A stretch of 64,000 nucleotides of DNA from Hirschia sp. (lineage in GTDB: Bacteria; Pseudomonadota; Alphaproteobacteria; Caulobacterales; Hyphomonadaceae), in contig PAQI01000005.1 in NCBI GenBank assembly GCA_002709235.1, positions 126,130 to 190,129 of the forward strand. The letters are read 5' to 3'. The first letter of the stretch is position 1, and the number at the start of each line of letters is the position of its first letter. The notes under the pieces were generated by a model that did not search any database, had not been told where the DNA came from, and saw only the letters and a program-made list of their open reading frames with translations. This document shows, piece by piece, positions 53,958-64,000 of the stretch. Made by a program: the position numbers and the translations under genes.

Positions 53958-55703
53958 CTAGAGCCGCGATGCTTCCAGGTCGACATCTGCCATGGCCCAG
54001 ATTTTCTCGAAGCGGGCGCGTTCGGTTGCGGCTTCCTCGGTCTTGCCCTGTGCGGTGAGGGACTGGATCAGGCCAAAGGTCGACCAGCCATTATTGGGAA
54101 AGTCCGACAGATCCTTGCGATAGACTGCTTCCGCATCTGCTGCACGGTCAGCCTTGAGCAAGGCCACGCCCAGTGACTGGCGCGTCGGGTAATACCAGAA
54201 GGGTGGCTCGGTATAAGGCAGTGCATCCTGAGATGCGACAGCGCTGGTGAAATGGGTGATGGCGGCGTTGGTCTCGCCCTCGGCCAGTGCCATTTCGCCC
54301 AATAGCAGGTCGCCGGCGATGCCCAGCAAGGCGCTCGCAGGATAATCAGCGCCGTCCAGATAGAGGATTTTTTCCGTCGTCATCAGGGGCATCATGGCAT
54401 CATGCTCGACCCTGGCTGCCTCGATCTCACCTGTGCGCGCAAGGGCGATGCCGCGTGCATAATGCCAGATGGCGTTTGAAAAGGAGAGGTCTGCGCGGGG
54501 CTGGGGCTTTTCGAGGATCTCGTCCCAATGGGCAAACTGCACCAGGGTGAGCAATGGAATGGTGTGAAAGAATTCCACGGTCGGGAACTGGTCGATCATT
54601 TCAAGGCGAACATTGGCCGCAACTTTTTCACCCGCTTCAATTGCCACGGAACTGCGCCCCTGCATGGAGGATGCGGCCCACAGGAAGTGGATATTGTGCG
54701 GGTAATAGAGCGCAGGATAAAAGCCCTGTGCATTGCAGGCCGCGATATAGTCCTCATCGACCTTTGCGGCGCGGATATTGGCCTCTGAGGCGTCGTGATA
54801 ACGCCCGACGCGCCAATAGATATGCGCTGGCATGTGCACGAGGTGGCCCGAGCCGGGCACCAGATTGGCCAGTGTGTCGGCGGCGGCTTCAGCGCGGGCA
54901 GGATTGGCGGATGCTTCAACGGCATGAATGTAAAGATGTAGCGCCAGCGGGTGTTCGGGCGCGCGGGCGATGATGGCTTCCAGCATGTTGATGGCGTTGA
55001 CGGCTTCGGGACGCGGGGTGCTCCCATCCGACCAATAGTCCCACGGCATGGTGTTCATCCACGCTTCGGCATACATGGCACCGATATCATTGTCCTTGGG
55101 GTATTTTGTGACAAGGCGTCCAAGTGCCTTTGCATATGCGCGATCCAGCGTGGTGCGGTCTTCGACGGGTTCAGCGGCATATCGTGCCTGAAGGGCGGTG
55201 ATCAGATCCTGTTCGATCTCGCTGGCACCGGGTGCGAGTTCAACGGCTTTGGATAATGCGGCGAAGGCGGCCGCTTGCTCATCCTCGGACATCACAGCCT
55301 TGCCGTTTGCGGTGACATTGATGTTGGGACCGGTGGCGAGTGCTTCGCCCCAGAAACACATGGCACAGCTCGGATCCAGCGTCTGTGCCGCGCGGAAGGA
55401 GCGGATGGATTCAGCGTGGTTGAAGCCGAAGGCCAGCACCATGCCCTGGTCGAAATATTTCTGGGCGTCGGGATCGCTCGTGGTGATGGGGCGATGAAAA
55501 TCGCCCATGCCCTCAAATAGTGGCGCGCCCGCACGCTCTGCCAGAGTGGGTGCTGCGAGTGTGGGTTCTGTGACCTGTTGCGTTTGCGTGACCGGTTCAG
55601 TTGAGACTGGATTTGCGGTGCAGGCCGATAAAATGGTTGCGGACATCAGAGCCATGAGCGGCCGAGATATGCGGCGTTCGTTCAATGTGTTTGAGTGTAT
55701 CAT
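53958..55703 (-). CDS. TPR-repeat lipoprotein
   Basis: 581 residues. Lipobox in ATILSAC, a Thr/Pro-rich linker, then tetratricopeptide-like repeats, including FNHAESIRSFRAAQTLDPSCAMCFWGEALA and HLYIHAVEASANPA-type helices (each under 20 residues in the core). Probably a periplasmic scaffold. Start is the ATG with GGGGACG upstream; a longer in-frame ATG at 55733 is less likely. Function unknown. Confidence 0.8.
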   Translation of the reverse strand: MIHSNTLNERRISRPLMALMSATILSACTANPVSTEPVTQTQQVTEPTLAAPTLAERAGAPLFEGMGDFHRPITTSDPDAQKYFDQGMVLAFGFNHAESIRSFRAAQTLDPSCAMCFWGEALATGPNINVTANGKAVMSEDEQAAAFAALSKAVELAPGASEIEQDLITALQARYAAEPVEDRTTLDRAYAKALGRLVTKYPKDNDIGAMYAEAWMNTMPWDYWSDGSTPRPEAVNAINMLEAIIARAPEHPLALHLYIHAVEASANPARAEAAADTLANLVPGSGHLVHMPAHIYWRVGRYHDASEANIRAAKVDEDYIAACNAQGFYPALYYPHNIHFLWAASSMQGRSSVAIEAGEKVAANVRLEMIDQFPTVEFFHTIPLLTLVQFAHWDEILEKPQPRADLSFSNAIWHYARGIALARTGEIEAARVEHDAMMPLMTTEKILYLDGADYPASALLGIAGDLLLGEMALAEGETNAAITHFTSAVASQDALPYTEPPFWYYPTRQSLGVALLKADRAADAEAVYRKDLSDFPNNGWSTFGLIQSLTAQGKTEEAATERARFEKIWAMADVDLEASRL

Positions 55704-55795
55704 GATCGTCCCCTTTGCGGCCCCAACTACCAAGGCCAGGGGGACAATCTAACAGTTAACGCCGCTTTGGGCCAATTGAGGCCCTGGGCAGGCCC

Positions 55796-56644
55796 TCAGC
55801 CTCCGAATGTATCGCAGGCATTGGGGTCGCCGGTTTCATAGCCGTGCTTGAGCCATTTCATGCGTTGTTCGGAAGAGCCATGGGTGAAGGCTTCCGGTGA
55901 GACGCGGCGGCCTGCATTGCGCTGCAGCGTGTCGTCGCCGATGGCCTGTGCGGTCTTGAGGCCTTCTTCCATGTCGCCCGGCTCCAATGCGACAGCGCCG
56001 CCGGAGACAGCCGAGGCATGGGCCGCCCAGACACCGGCATAGCAATCGGCCTGAAGTTCCAGCGAGACCAGATAGCCATTGGATTCCGCTTCGGTGCGGG
56101 CACCCTGCTGGGCCTGTCGCACTTTCTGCATGGCCCCGGTAAGCGACTGGACATGGTGGCCGATCTCATGGGCGATGACATAGGCGCGCGCAAAGTCCGC
56201 GCCGGAAGCACCCAGGCGGGTTTCCATTTCCTCCCAGAAGGACAGATCCAGATAGACGGTGGAATCGCCGGGGCAGTAGAATGGCCCCATGGCGGCTTGT
56301 CCGGCTCCGCAGGCGGTCTGTGTGCCCTGAGAGTAAAGGACGATCTCCGGCTTGCGATAGCCGTCGAAATACTGCTCCCAGACATCATTGACATTGGTGC
56401 CCACGACATCGACGAACTGGCCGGCGCGGTCTTCGGGTGTGCCGACCTCCGCTTCGCCCTGGGAGGAGGATGTGGTGCCGCCGATCTGGGAGGCGACCTG
56501 CTGGGCGGTTTGCGGGTCCACGCCGAAGACGTAATAGGCAATCAGCGCGATCACGGCCACGCCGATGCCACCGCCTGCGACTGTGCCGCCCATGCCACGG
56601 CGATCCTCGATATTGCCGTCACGGCGACCTTTTTCCCAGCGCAT
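55796..56644 (-). CDS. Neutral zinc metallopeptidase (KPN_02809/YpfJ-like)
   Basis: 282 residues. One membrane anchor near the N-terminus (VAGGGIGVAVIALIAYYVFG) follows a basic stretch, then a zinc peptidase domain with AHEIGHHVQ and the conserved ACGAGQAAMGPFYCPGDSTVYLD core, read here as two parts: ACGAGQAAMGPFYCP and GDSTVYLD. Family function is unknown. Start is the ATG preceded by AGGGAGATGG. Confidence 0.92.
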   Translation of the reverse strand: MRWEKGRRDGNIEDRRGMGGTVAGGGIGVAVIALIAYYVFGVDPQTAQQVASQIGGTTSSSQGEAEVGTPEDRAGQFVDVVGTNVNDVWEQYFDGYRKPEIVLYSQGTQTACGAGQAAMGPFYCPGDSTVYLDLSFWEEMETRLGASGADFARAYVIAHEIGHHVQSLTGAMQKVRQAQQGARTEAESNGYLVSLELQADCYAGVWAAHASAVSGGAVALEPGDMEEGLKTAQAIGDDTLQRNAGRRVSPEAFTHGSSEQRMKWLKHGYETGDPNACDTFGG

Positions 56645-56729
56645 GACCCATCTCCCTGAACTTGCCCAACCCAGCCGGAACGTTCCAGCGGGCATGTGGT
56701 TTCAGATTAACGCAAGATTGGGTGAGATG

Positions 56730-57104
56730 TCAGGAGATTGTTTTGGCGACGACGATTTCGGCAGATGAACTCAGGGGATCGTGGACGACACCGACCATGA
56801 TGGGTTCGCCGGTGCAGACGAGTTCGGTCAGCTGGCGCGCTTCACGCTTGGCGACGGGATCGAATTCGTTGCGCTTGTCGCCGATCCGGAAGGTGCGACC
56901 ATCGCTGGTTTCGACCTCGGCAACATAATGGCCAGATCCGACATAGGCATCCGCGCGGCAATAGTCTGCGGTGATGATTGCGCGGGTTTCAAAGCTTTCA
57001 ACACTGGTGAAGGTGACGAGGCTGGCAAAGCAGGCGGTGACAATGCTGAACAGTTTACCGGGATTGCGGTTCAGCCATCGTGATAGGGCGGATTTGCGCG
57101 CCAT
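56730..57104 (-). CDS. Unknown small membrane-anchored protein
   Basis: 124 residues. One N-terminal membrane helix (about residues 18-38) is followed by an extracytoplasmic domain with two cysteines (DYCRADAY, LVCTGEP). No family recognised. The start is the ATG with AGGAAG upstream; a TTG six codons earlier is in frame. It lies downstream of the candidate sRNA on the same strand. Confidence 0.6.
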   Translation of the reverse strand: MARKSALSRWLNRNPGKLFSIVTACFASLVTFTSVESFETRAIITADYCRADAYVGSGHYVAEVETSDGRTFRIGDKRNEFDPVAKREARQLTELVCTGEPIMVGVVHDPLSSSAEIVVAKTIS

Positions 57105-57229
57105 GTTGTCTGCTTCCTGCAATTGCTAATGTCGGCAGGGTTCAGATTAACAAAACGACCTGAAACCTTTGTCAGGCGCGCTTGCGAATTTTTACGCAAA
57201 TTTCCGGTGCGGCGGATATCTGGAAAAAA

Positions 57230-57334
57230 GAAAGGCCGCATCCAGAGGATGCGGCCTGAAAAGGTATGCCTCGGGGGGAGGAAACGCCCTTTGAGCAAAA
57301 CTCGAAAAGGGTTGCGAGAGAGGCACCTCGCATA
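57230..57334 (-). ncRNA. Candidate small RNA with exposed CCUCCCCCC segment
   Basis: Read on the minus strand: hairpin TGCGAG/CTCGCA (57313-57332), hairpin CCCTTT...AAAGGG with inner GAG/CTC (57287-57311), a single-stranded stretch containing CCTCCCCCC (57273-57281), then a terminator GGCCGCATCC-TCT-GGATGCGGCC (57234-57256) followed by TTTCTTTTTT. A sigma-70-like promoter lies just upstream. Total length about 100 nt. No coding frame. Confidence 0.55.
57234..57256 (-). terminator. Intrinsic terminator of sRNA candidate / lysR
   Basis: Perfect 10-bp stem GGCCGCATCC/GGATGCGGCC with three-base loop and a minus-strand T-run. It could also stop lysR read-through from 57429. Confidence 0.85.
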
Positions 57335-57340
57335 AACACT

Positions 57341-57369
57341 AAATTATTTTACAATCGTTCAAAAATCAA
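57341..57369 (-). promoter_or_regulatory. Sigma-70-like promoter for candidate sRNA
   Basis: Minus strand: TTGATT (57364-57369), 17-base spacer, TAATTT (57341-57346). The predicted start is near 57334, immediately before the first hairpin. A second reading, ATGACT-N17-TAAAAT, overlaps it. Confidence 0.45.
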
Positions 57370-57428
57370 GTCATAGTTTCGAAGGGGTGATATGTAATTA
57401 TGCATAGCTCGCGCGGGCGGTCCTGGGG

Positions 57429-58328
57429 TCAGGCGCGGAGTTCCGTTTTTGAGGCTTCAATCTCCGACACCAGCCAGTCACGGAATACGGATATGCGCTT
57501 GGAGCGCCGCAGATCGGACGGGTAGATGAAGAAGAGGTCAAAAGTCGGCCCGATATGATCCGGCAGTACCTTTTTCAGATTGAAGGAGTCCATGATCATG
57601 TAATCGGGCAGGTCGGCAATGCCGCCGCCATCGCGCACAGCCCGCATCATGCCATTCACATTGTTGATCTGAAGGGTCGCTTCGCGCAGATTGCGGTCAT
57701 CGCGCCCGATGCGCTGGGCCCAGTTGACGATCTTCATGTGCTCATCGGCCGGGCCATAGGTGATGATCTGGTGACGGTCCAGATCTTCTGGACGTTCGGG
57801 CACACCGGCCTCTTCAAGATAGGCAGCAGAAGCATAGAGGCTGGTGCCCACAGTGGTGAGCTTGCGCTGGATCAGATCTGCCTTGTCAGCGGCCCAGAGG
57901 CGGATGGCGCATTCGGCCTCCAGTGTCAGCAGATCATATTCGCGGTCATCCAGTGACAGCTTGACGCGCATGCGAGGGTAAAGCTGGAAGAAGCGGTGCA
58001 TGCGCGGGGCGAGCCAGAACGAACCAAAGGCCACAGGTGCGGTGACATGCAGTTCGCCATGCGGAGTTTCGCCGGTATCCTGTAGAGCGCTTTCGGCCGT
58101 GCGTGCCGCTGACGACATCTCCGCGGTGGCGCGGTGCAGGATGCGTCCGGCTTCGGTCAGCATCAAACCGCGCGCATGGCGCTGGAACAAAGTGGCTTCC
58201 AGCTTTTCTTCCAATGACGCGATCTGACGCGAAACGGCTGATTGGGAAATTCCCAACCGTTCGCCTGCGGCGGTCAGGCTACCGGTTTCAGCGGCAGCAT
58301 GAAAGCTCTTGAGCTTGTCCCAGTCCAT
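57429..58328 (-). CDS. LysR family transcriptional regulator
   Basis: 299 residues. N-terminal winged helix (LKSFHAAAETGSLTAAGERL, SQSAVSRQIASLEEKL) and a periplasmic-binding-like effector domain. Of the VxxAA/GltC type; co-inducer unknown. It lies 117 bases downstream of trxB on the same strand, a pairing often kept in alphaproteobacteria, so it may co-respond to redox conditions. Start at ATG 58328; the preceding TTG codon is unlikely. Confidence 0.92.
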   Translation of the reverse strand: MDWDKLKSFHAAAETGSLTAAGERLGISQSAVSRQIASLEEKLEATLFQRHARGLMLTEAGRILHRATAEMSSAARTAESALQDTGETPHGELHVTAPVAFGSFWLAPRMHRFFQLYPRMRVKLSLDDREYDLLTLEAECAIRLWAADKADLIQRKLTTVGTSLYASAAYLEEAGVPERPEDLDRHQIITYGPADEHMKIVNWAQRIGRDDRNLREATLQINNVNGMMRAVRDGGGIADLPDYMIMDSFNLKKVLPDHIGPTFDLFFIYPSDLRRSKRISVFRDWLVSEIEASKTELRA

Positions 58329-58445
58329 CAAGGATCAGTTCCTCCCAAACCCGCATATCCTGCAGGTTGCCGTACAAAGAGTGACCCAGCTTTCACCGGA
58401 CATCAACCAAGAGGTTATGGCTTTTGCGATGATTGGGTGAAATTG

Positions 58446-59435
<990 letters not shown>

Positions 59436-59586
59436 TCAGTCTCGTGCGGTGCAATCGGTTGAGGAGTGATCGCGACAAGGATCAAGCGATGAGTTAGGGG
59501 CCCGAAGGTGATTTGGCAATGGAGGCGAGTCACGACTGCGTGAAGTTAGCTGCACTGACCTGTGGAACACGGGTCTGCAGGGGCCT

Positions 59587-60618
59587 TCAATGTGAGTGTG
59601 GTGCTTCAGTGGGCGCATCGCTGATGCAATCGCAGCAATCTTCGCCCTGGGGCCCGCTTTCGTCGATCTCAAGCGTGACATGGGTCATGGCGTGATGGTC
59701 TGTCAGGCGAGTGCGCATGGCGCGGCGGACGGTCTGTGCATCCGCATCCACTTCCAGCCGGGCGTGCAGGGTGACGAGTCGGTCCGATCCGGTCAGTGTC
59801 CAGACATGGATGTGGTGGACATCTGCAACGCCGGAAATCTCTGTTTCAAGGTCTGCCCGCAGGGCATCGGGGTCAAAGCCGGTGGGGGCACCTTCCAGCA
59901 GGATATGGCCCGAGCGCTTGATCACGCGATAGCCGCCCCAGCCGACCAGTAGCGCCACAAAGATGGAGAGCAGGGGATCAATGGGTGTCCAGCCGGTCCA
60001 CATGATCACACCAGCGGCGATGATTGCGACCACCGAGCCCAGAAGGTCTCCGGCGACATGCCAGAGCGCGCCTTCAAGATTGACATCATCATGCCCGGCG
60101 TCACCGCCATGCAGCACGAAGAAGGCAACAATATTGACCAACAGCCCGACAATGGCGACGCCCAGCATCATGCCGCTTTCAATCGGGGCGGGGGAAAAGA
60201 AGCGTTGTGCGGCCTCGACGATGATCCAGCCTGCCAGCAGGATCAGGGTCAGGCCATTGGCGAATGCGGCGAGGATACGAAAGCGGGCAAAGCCGAAACT
60301 GCGCTTGGCGTCTGCCGGGCGGGTGGCGAGGTGAAAGCCGAACCAGGCCAGCAACAGGCTGCCGGCATCGGTGAGCATGTGTGCGGCATCGGCCAATAGT
60401 GCCAATGAGCCAGAGATGATGCCGCCTGCAACTTCCGCCAGCATGAAGGCGGCGGTCAGCCCACCGGCAATCGCCAGCCGGGTCTGGGAAGCATGGGCGG
60501 CGTGGTCATGGTCATCATGATCGTGACCACCATGATCATGCCCATGCCCGTCATTGTGGTCATGCCCATGATCGTCGTCATGAGCGTGGTCGTGTGTATG
60601 AGAATGATCATGCGGCAT
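59587..60618 (-). CDS. CDF family cation (zinc) exporter with His-rich N-terminus
   Basis: 343 residues. The first 42 residues contain about 20 His alternating with Asp/Gly. Six membrane helices follow, with the metal-site patterns HMLTD (helix 2) and HVAGD (helix 5), then a cytoplasmic ferredoxin-like domain with HIHVWTL. A CxDC-like CCDC lies near the C-terminus. Exports Zn2+/Cd2+/Co2+ by proton antiport. No regulator is beside it. Confidence 0.92.
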   Translation of the reverse strand: MPHDHSHTHDHAHDDDHGHDHNDGHGHDHGGHDHDDHDHAAHASQTRLAIAGGLTAAFMLAEVAGGIISGSLALLADAAHMLTDAGSLLLAWFGFHLATRPADAKRSFGFARFRILAAFANGLTLILLAGWIIVEAAQRFFSPAPIESGMMLGVAIVGLLVNIVAFFVLHGGDAGHDDVNLEGALWHVAGDLLGSVVAIIAAGVIMWTGWTPIDPLLSIFVALLVGWGGYRVIKRSGHILLEGAPTGFDPDALRADLETEISGVADVHHIHVWTLTGSDRLVTLHARLEVDADAQTVRRAMRTRLTDHHAMTHVTLEIDESGPQGEDCCDCISDAPTEAPHSH

Positions 60619-60726
60619 AAGGCGGATCTAACATGATGGTACGTGAATAAAAAGTGATAATAATCAGATATTTATGAATGTTATATCATAACCCGAAATA
60701 TGGGGGTCGCTGCTTTTATGCCACCA

Positions 60727-61770
60727 TCAGGCCGATTGAGTCACCCGGTGTTTTTCCAGCAGCAGTTCGACAATCCGGTCTGCCACACGGTCGATTTCGC
60801 GCAGGGGCTCGGTCTGATAGAGTTCGACATCACCGTCGAACCAGCGGGCAATGCCGCGTTTGAGGAAGCTGTCATGCAGGCGATCGAACTTGTCTGAACG
60901 GCCTTGCAATCGCAGGAGATAGATCGGTTTGGCGAACCATGCGGCCTCCGAAATCATGTTGGAGGAATCCTCCGTCACCATCACGATATCGGCAAGGCTC
61001 AGATAGGCCAGATAGGGGTTGGGGCCATCGGTTGCTTCGTTCTCGAAGAAGCGTGCACCGAGCTTTTCTGCCATGCGACGAAACCGGATACGGGCGTGCT
61101 CAGGCGTGCGGCGTGACAGGGTGATCCACAGCTTGGCACCCTTTCCGGCCAGTGCCGTCAGTTCCTGTTCCAGCTCAGCAGCACGGCCAGGGGGCAATGA
61201 ATGGGTCTTTGAGCCGCCACCGATGATCACAGCGATCTTGAGGCCCGGAGCATTGGCCAGGTCGCCGAAATCCAGCGCGGCCTGTTCAATGTCACCAGCT
61301 GCGAAATAGGCGGGTGAGCCTATGGTCGACAGGACATTTGGGCCGTCCAGCTGGTCATGTTCGGGCGGTATGACGAGATCGAAATTGTCCAGAGGAGCCT
61401 TGGGGTCCTGCGTCTGAACAACCAATGTCTTGCCCTTTGACCAGGATTTCACGCGCAGCGAATAGGGCACGGAGCGGCGACCTGATCCGATCCAGATATC
61501 GGGCCAGGGAGCCTTGAGCTGTGCACGTTCCTGCGCAGGCAGGGCACCCAGAGGATCTGGCCATGCCGTCGGAGGCAACCAGACCTGGGGCGCGCTGGGC
61601 GTCAGGCGTATCGGGTCCGGCCGATGGGCTTCGGACCGGATATGCGCGATAAGCGGCCAGCGGTTCATGTCGCCAAGGGCGCGCGCAATCGCGAGCGCCT
61701 GACGTTCAATGCCTGCACGTCCGTCGGAGACAACCCAGATGGAAGGTCCGACGGTGCCTTGGCTGGCCAT
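60727..61770 (-). CDS. ELM1 (mitochondrial fission ELM1-like) family protein
   Basis: 347 residues, family shared by alphaproteobacteria and plant mitochondria, with glycosyltransferase-B-like architecture. Seen motifs: VVSDGRAGIERQALAIA, WPDIWIGSGRRSVPYSL, VIPPEHDQL, GGGSKTH and VTEDSSNMISEAA. The last is a nucleotide-sugar-site-like segment, so an envelope glycosyl transfer role is plausible, but biochemical function is not established. Thirty-two bases upstream of it on the same strand is greA. Confidence 0.88.
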   Translation of the reverse strand: MASQGTVGPSIWVVSDGRAGIERQALAIARALGDMNRWPLIAHIRSEAHRPDPIRLTPSAPQVWLPPTAWPDPLGALPAQERAQLKAPWPDIWIGSGRRSVPYSLRVKSWSKGKTLVVQTQDPKAPLDNFDLVIPPEHDQLDGPNVLSTIGSPAYFAAGDIEQAALDFGDLANAPGLKIAVIIGGGSKTHSLPPGRAAELEQELTALAGKGAKLWITLSRRTPEHARIRFRRMAEKLGARFFENEATDGPNPYLAYLSLADIVMVTEDSSNMISEAAWFAKPIYLLRLQGRSDKFDRLHDSFLKRGIARWFDGDVELYQTEPLREIDRVADRIVELLLEKHRVTQSA

Positions 61771-61802
61771 GGTGCAGGTCCTTTCGCGTGATGGCGAAGC
61801 GG

Positions 61803-62276
61803 TTACTTGTAGGCGATATCCACGATCTCGTAGGACTTGGCACCACCAGGTGCAGCCACTTCAACAACATCGCCTTCTTCCTTGCCGATCAGGGCGCGCG
61901 AAAGCGGTGAGGAAATCGAGATCTTGCCGACAGAGACATCAGCTTCATCGTCACCCACGATCTTGTAGGTGGCTTCTTCCTCGCTGTCTTCATCCATGAC
62001 GGTCACGGTCGCACCAAACTTGACCGTGTCACCGATCAGGCGGGATGTGTCGATCACATCGGCACGACCGATCTTGTCCTCAAGTTCCATGATGCGGCCT
62101 TCAATGAGGCTCTGGCGGTCCTTGGCTGCGTGATATTCCGCATTTTCGGACAGGTCACCATGTTCTCGCGCCTCGGCAATGGCCTGAATGACCAGAGGGC
62201 GTTCGACGGATTTCAAATTTTTCAGTTCAGCTTCGAGAGCCGCGTGGCCCTCAGCCGTCATAGGAATGCGTTGCAT
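61803..62276 (-). CDS. greA: Transcription elongation factor GreA
   Basis: 157 residues. The N-terminal coiled coil ([17 protein letters not shown] to RIMELEDKI) carries the acidic tip DLSENAEY, the GreA signature that stimulates RNA cleavage in backtracked polymerase. The C-terminal FKBP-like domain ends [14 protein letters not shown]. It follows carB by 44 bases on the same strand. Confidence 0.96.
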   Translation of the reverse strand: MQRIPMTAEGHAALEAELKNLKSVERPLVIQAIAEAREHGDLSENAEYHAAKDRQSLIEGRIMELEDKIGRADVIDTSRLIGDTVKFGATVTVMDEDSEEEATYKIVGDDEADVSVGKISISSPLSRALIGKEEGDVVEVAAPGGAKSYEIVDIAYK

Positions 62277-62320
62277 ACGAGTTTACCGTTATAGTTACAG
62301 GCTCAAGAAGCCAGCAAGCA

Positions 62321-64000
62321 TCAAGAGTAGGATTGGAGAGCGCCCGCATCAAGAGGGCGCGCTTTCAGAGCTTCAATTGCAAGTGTCGCAGCCCGCGCAC
62401 CGGACATTGTGGTATAATAAGGCACATTCTTGACCAGTGCTGTTCTGCGGATTGATGCCGAATCACGCATGGATTGGGCACCTTCAGTGGTATTGAACAC
62501 CAAATGGACATCGCCATCGGTGAGTTTGTCAACGATGTGCGGACGCCCTTCGAGAACTTTGTTGACGGTCTGGACGTCCAGTCCTGCATCGCGCAGGATT
62601 TGCGCGGTACCCAGAGTTGCAAGGATCGAGAAGCCCATATCGATGAGCAATCTGGCCGTGGGGATGATTGCATCCTTGTCGCCGCTCTTGACCGAAATGA
62701 ACGCTGTACCCGCAATTGGCAGCTCTACACCGGCGGCGATCTGGGCTTTCAGGAACGCGGCAGCGAAACTGACATCAATGCCCATGACTTCACCGGTCGA
62801 GCGCATTTCGGGGCCGAGCACGGGGTCAACACCGGCAAAGCGCGCAAACGGGAAGACCGCTTCCTTGACTGCGATGCGAGGTGGATTGATGGGGCCTTCA
62901 CCGATGGAGAAGGGGGCCAGTTTCTCACCAATCATCAGCTTGGCCGCAATCGATGCGAAAGGACGGCACACCGCCTTGGCAACGAATGGCACGGTCCGAG
63001 AGGCGCGTGGATTGGCTTCCAGCACGTAGATTTCACTGTCCTTGACCGCGAACTGCACATTCATCAGGCCGACAACATCCAGCGCCTTTGCCAGTGCGCG
63101 GGCCTGGCGGGTGAGTTCATCCTGCACGGACTGGGAGAGTGTGTAGGGCGGAATGGAACAAGCGCTGTCACCGGAGTGAACGCCAGCTTCCTCGATATGC
63201 TCCATGATTCCGGCGACATGCGTGTCTGTACCATCGCACAGCGCATCCACATCCACCTCAATGGCGTCTGACAGATAGCGGTCGACCAGCAGCGTGCCAC
63301 CTTCGGCTGCTGACAGGGCTTCTTCACCGAAATTGGCGAGGTCATTTGCGTTGTGCGCGATCTCCATGGCGCGGCCACCGAGCACGTTGGAGGGGCGAAC
63401 CATGACCGGATAGCCAACACGCTCGGCAATTGCCACAGCATCAGCGATGGAGCGGGCAATTCCGGACGGAGCCTGTTTGAGGCCGACCTTGTCGAGCAGG
63501 GCGGAAAAACGCTCACGGTCTTCGGCAAGGTCGATGGAATCGGGTGATGTGCCAAGGATCGGAACATTCGCCTCGCCCAGGCCGGGGGCGAGCTTCAGCG
63601 GGGTCTGGCCACCAAACTGCACGATGACACCGGCGAAATCTCCAGTGGATTGTTCCACATGGCAGATCTCCAGCACGTCTTCGAGGGTCAGCGGCTCGAA
63701 ATAGAGACGGTCGGAGGTGTCATAGTCGGTCGAGACGGTTTCGGGGTTACAGTTGACCATGATCGATTCAACGCCGAGATCCTCCATCGCGAAGGCGGCG
63801 TGACAACAGCAATAGTCAAACTCGATGCCCTGACCGATCCGGTTGGGGCCACCGCCGAGGATCATCGCCTTGCGGCGATCCGACGGCATGGCCTCACATT
63901 CAGGCGGCATGATCTCGCCATTGGCGTTCATGTAACCGGTTTCATAGGTAGAATAGAGATAAGGCGTCTTGGCTGCAAATTCTGCTGCACAGGTGTCGAT
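62321..64000 (-). CDS. carB: Carbamoyl-phosphate synthase large subunit (5' part missing at window edge)
   Basis: 559 C-terminal residues; the frame is open at base 64000. The visible part holds the end of the first half ([19 protein letters not shown]), the second ATP-grasp domain ([29 protein letters not shown]-like [12 protein letters not shown]) and the C-terminal methylglyoxal-synthase-like allosteric domain ([19 protein letters not shown]). It makes carbamoyl phosphate for pyrimidine and arginine synthesis from glutamine, bicarbonate and two ATP. Confidence 0.96.
   Translation of the reverse strand: MDTCAAEFAAKTPYLYSTYETGYMNANGEIMPPECEAMPSDRRKAMILGGGPNRIGQGIEFDYCCCHAAFAMEDLGVESIMVNCNPETVSTDYDTSDRLYFEPLTLEDVLEICHVEQSTGDFAGVIVQFGGQTPLKLAPGLGEANVPILGTSPDSIDLAEDRERFSALLDKVGLKQAPSGIARSIADAVAIAERVGYPVMVRPSNVLGGRAMEIAHNANDLANFGEEALSAAEGGTLLVDRYLSDAIEVDVDALCDGTDTHVAGIMEHIEEAGVHSGDSACSIPPYTLSQSVQDELTRQARALAKALDVVGLMNVQFAVKDSEIYVLEANPRASRTVPFVAKAVCRPFASIAAKLMIGEKLAPFSIGEGPINPPRIAVKEAVFPFARFAGVDPVLGPEMRSTGEVMGIDVSFAAAFLKAQIAAGVELPIAGTAFISVKSGDKDAIIPTARLLIDMGFSILATLGTAQILRDAGLDVQTVNKVLEGRPHIVDKLTDGDVHLVFNTTEGAQSMRDSASIRRTALVKNVPYYTTMSGARAATLAIEALKARPLDAGALQSYS

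Noticed and set aside
60490-60615. Short repeated CATGATC-type units that could suggest a repeat array or CRISPR
   Set aside because: They encode the His/Asp-rich start of the CDF exporter and have no spacer structure.

Overview
The window is a compact, high-GC chromosomal segment from an alphaproteobacterium. It most resembles the stalked or budding marine lineages around Hyphomonadaceae, Maricaulis and Caulobacter. The grounds are a full-length CtrA with a C-terminal Ala-Ala tail, a cluster of GANTC (CcrM-type) sites in the ctrA-fliI divergent promoter, an ethylmalonyl-CoA mutase, an archaeal-type (class I) lysyl-tRNA synthetase, and the order carB-greA-ELM1-CDF-trxB-lysR. No rRNA, tRNA, CRISPR array, insertion sequence or prophage was found. 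I propose two small-RNA genes.

Layout, left to right. Bases 1-3000 hold the end of a large repetitive surface or secreted protein with cadherin-like repeats and two nearly identical carbohydrate-binding-like modules. Bases 3000-7740 hold thymidine kinase, an RNA methyltransferase and unknown proteins. Bases 8130-11030 carry ugd and a phosphomannomutase/phosphoglucomutase (envelope sugar supply). Bases 13100-15720 carry ruvC-ruvA without an adjacent ruvB. A GST/DUF1428 pair lies divergent from a MarR regulator, with a perfect palindromic operator between them (16819-16836). Bases 17400-20180 carry ctrA divergent from fliI-fliJ. Then follow a FadL-like porin, a RimB-RimK fusion, lipoproteins, a structured non-coding locus (24735-24945), pgsA, bfr and bfd.

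Bases 26770-33360 hold unknown secreted proteins, a receiver-domain fragment of a broken hybrid kinase, lysS, a DEDD exonuclease, a glutaredoxin-MauE fusion and a LexA-like S24 repressor. Bases 33360-37770 contain a D-2-hydroxyacid dehydrogenase, a TIR-transmembrane-FKBP fusion and an M13 metallopeptidase. Bases 37860-43900 are a complete RND tripartite efflux operon. It is divergent from phoR-phoU-phoB, which carries a Pho box but no pst transporter genes. A DUF885 lipoprotein, a second membrane TIR protein with a coiled coil, ethylmalonyl-CoA mutase, a TPR lipoprotein and a zinc peptidase follow. Next come a second candidate sRNA (57230-57334), a LysR regulator, trxB, a His-rich CDF exporter, an ELM1-family protein, greA and the 3' part of carB, which runs off the right edge.

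The most unusual content is the two membrane-anchored TIR proteins, one fused to an extracytoplasmic prolyl isomerase, and the two structured RNA candidates that expose CCUCC-type (anti-Shine-Dalgarno-like) sequence. All functional assignments come from reading motifs by eye; no database search was run.
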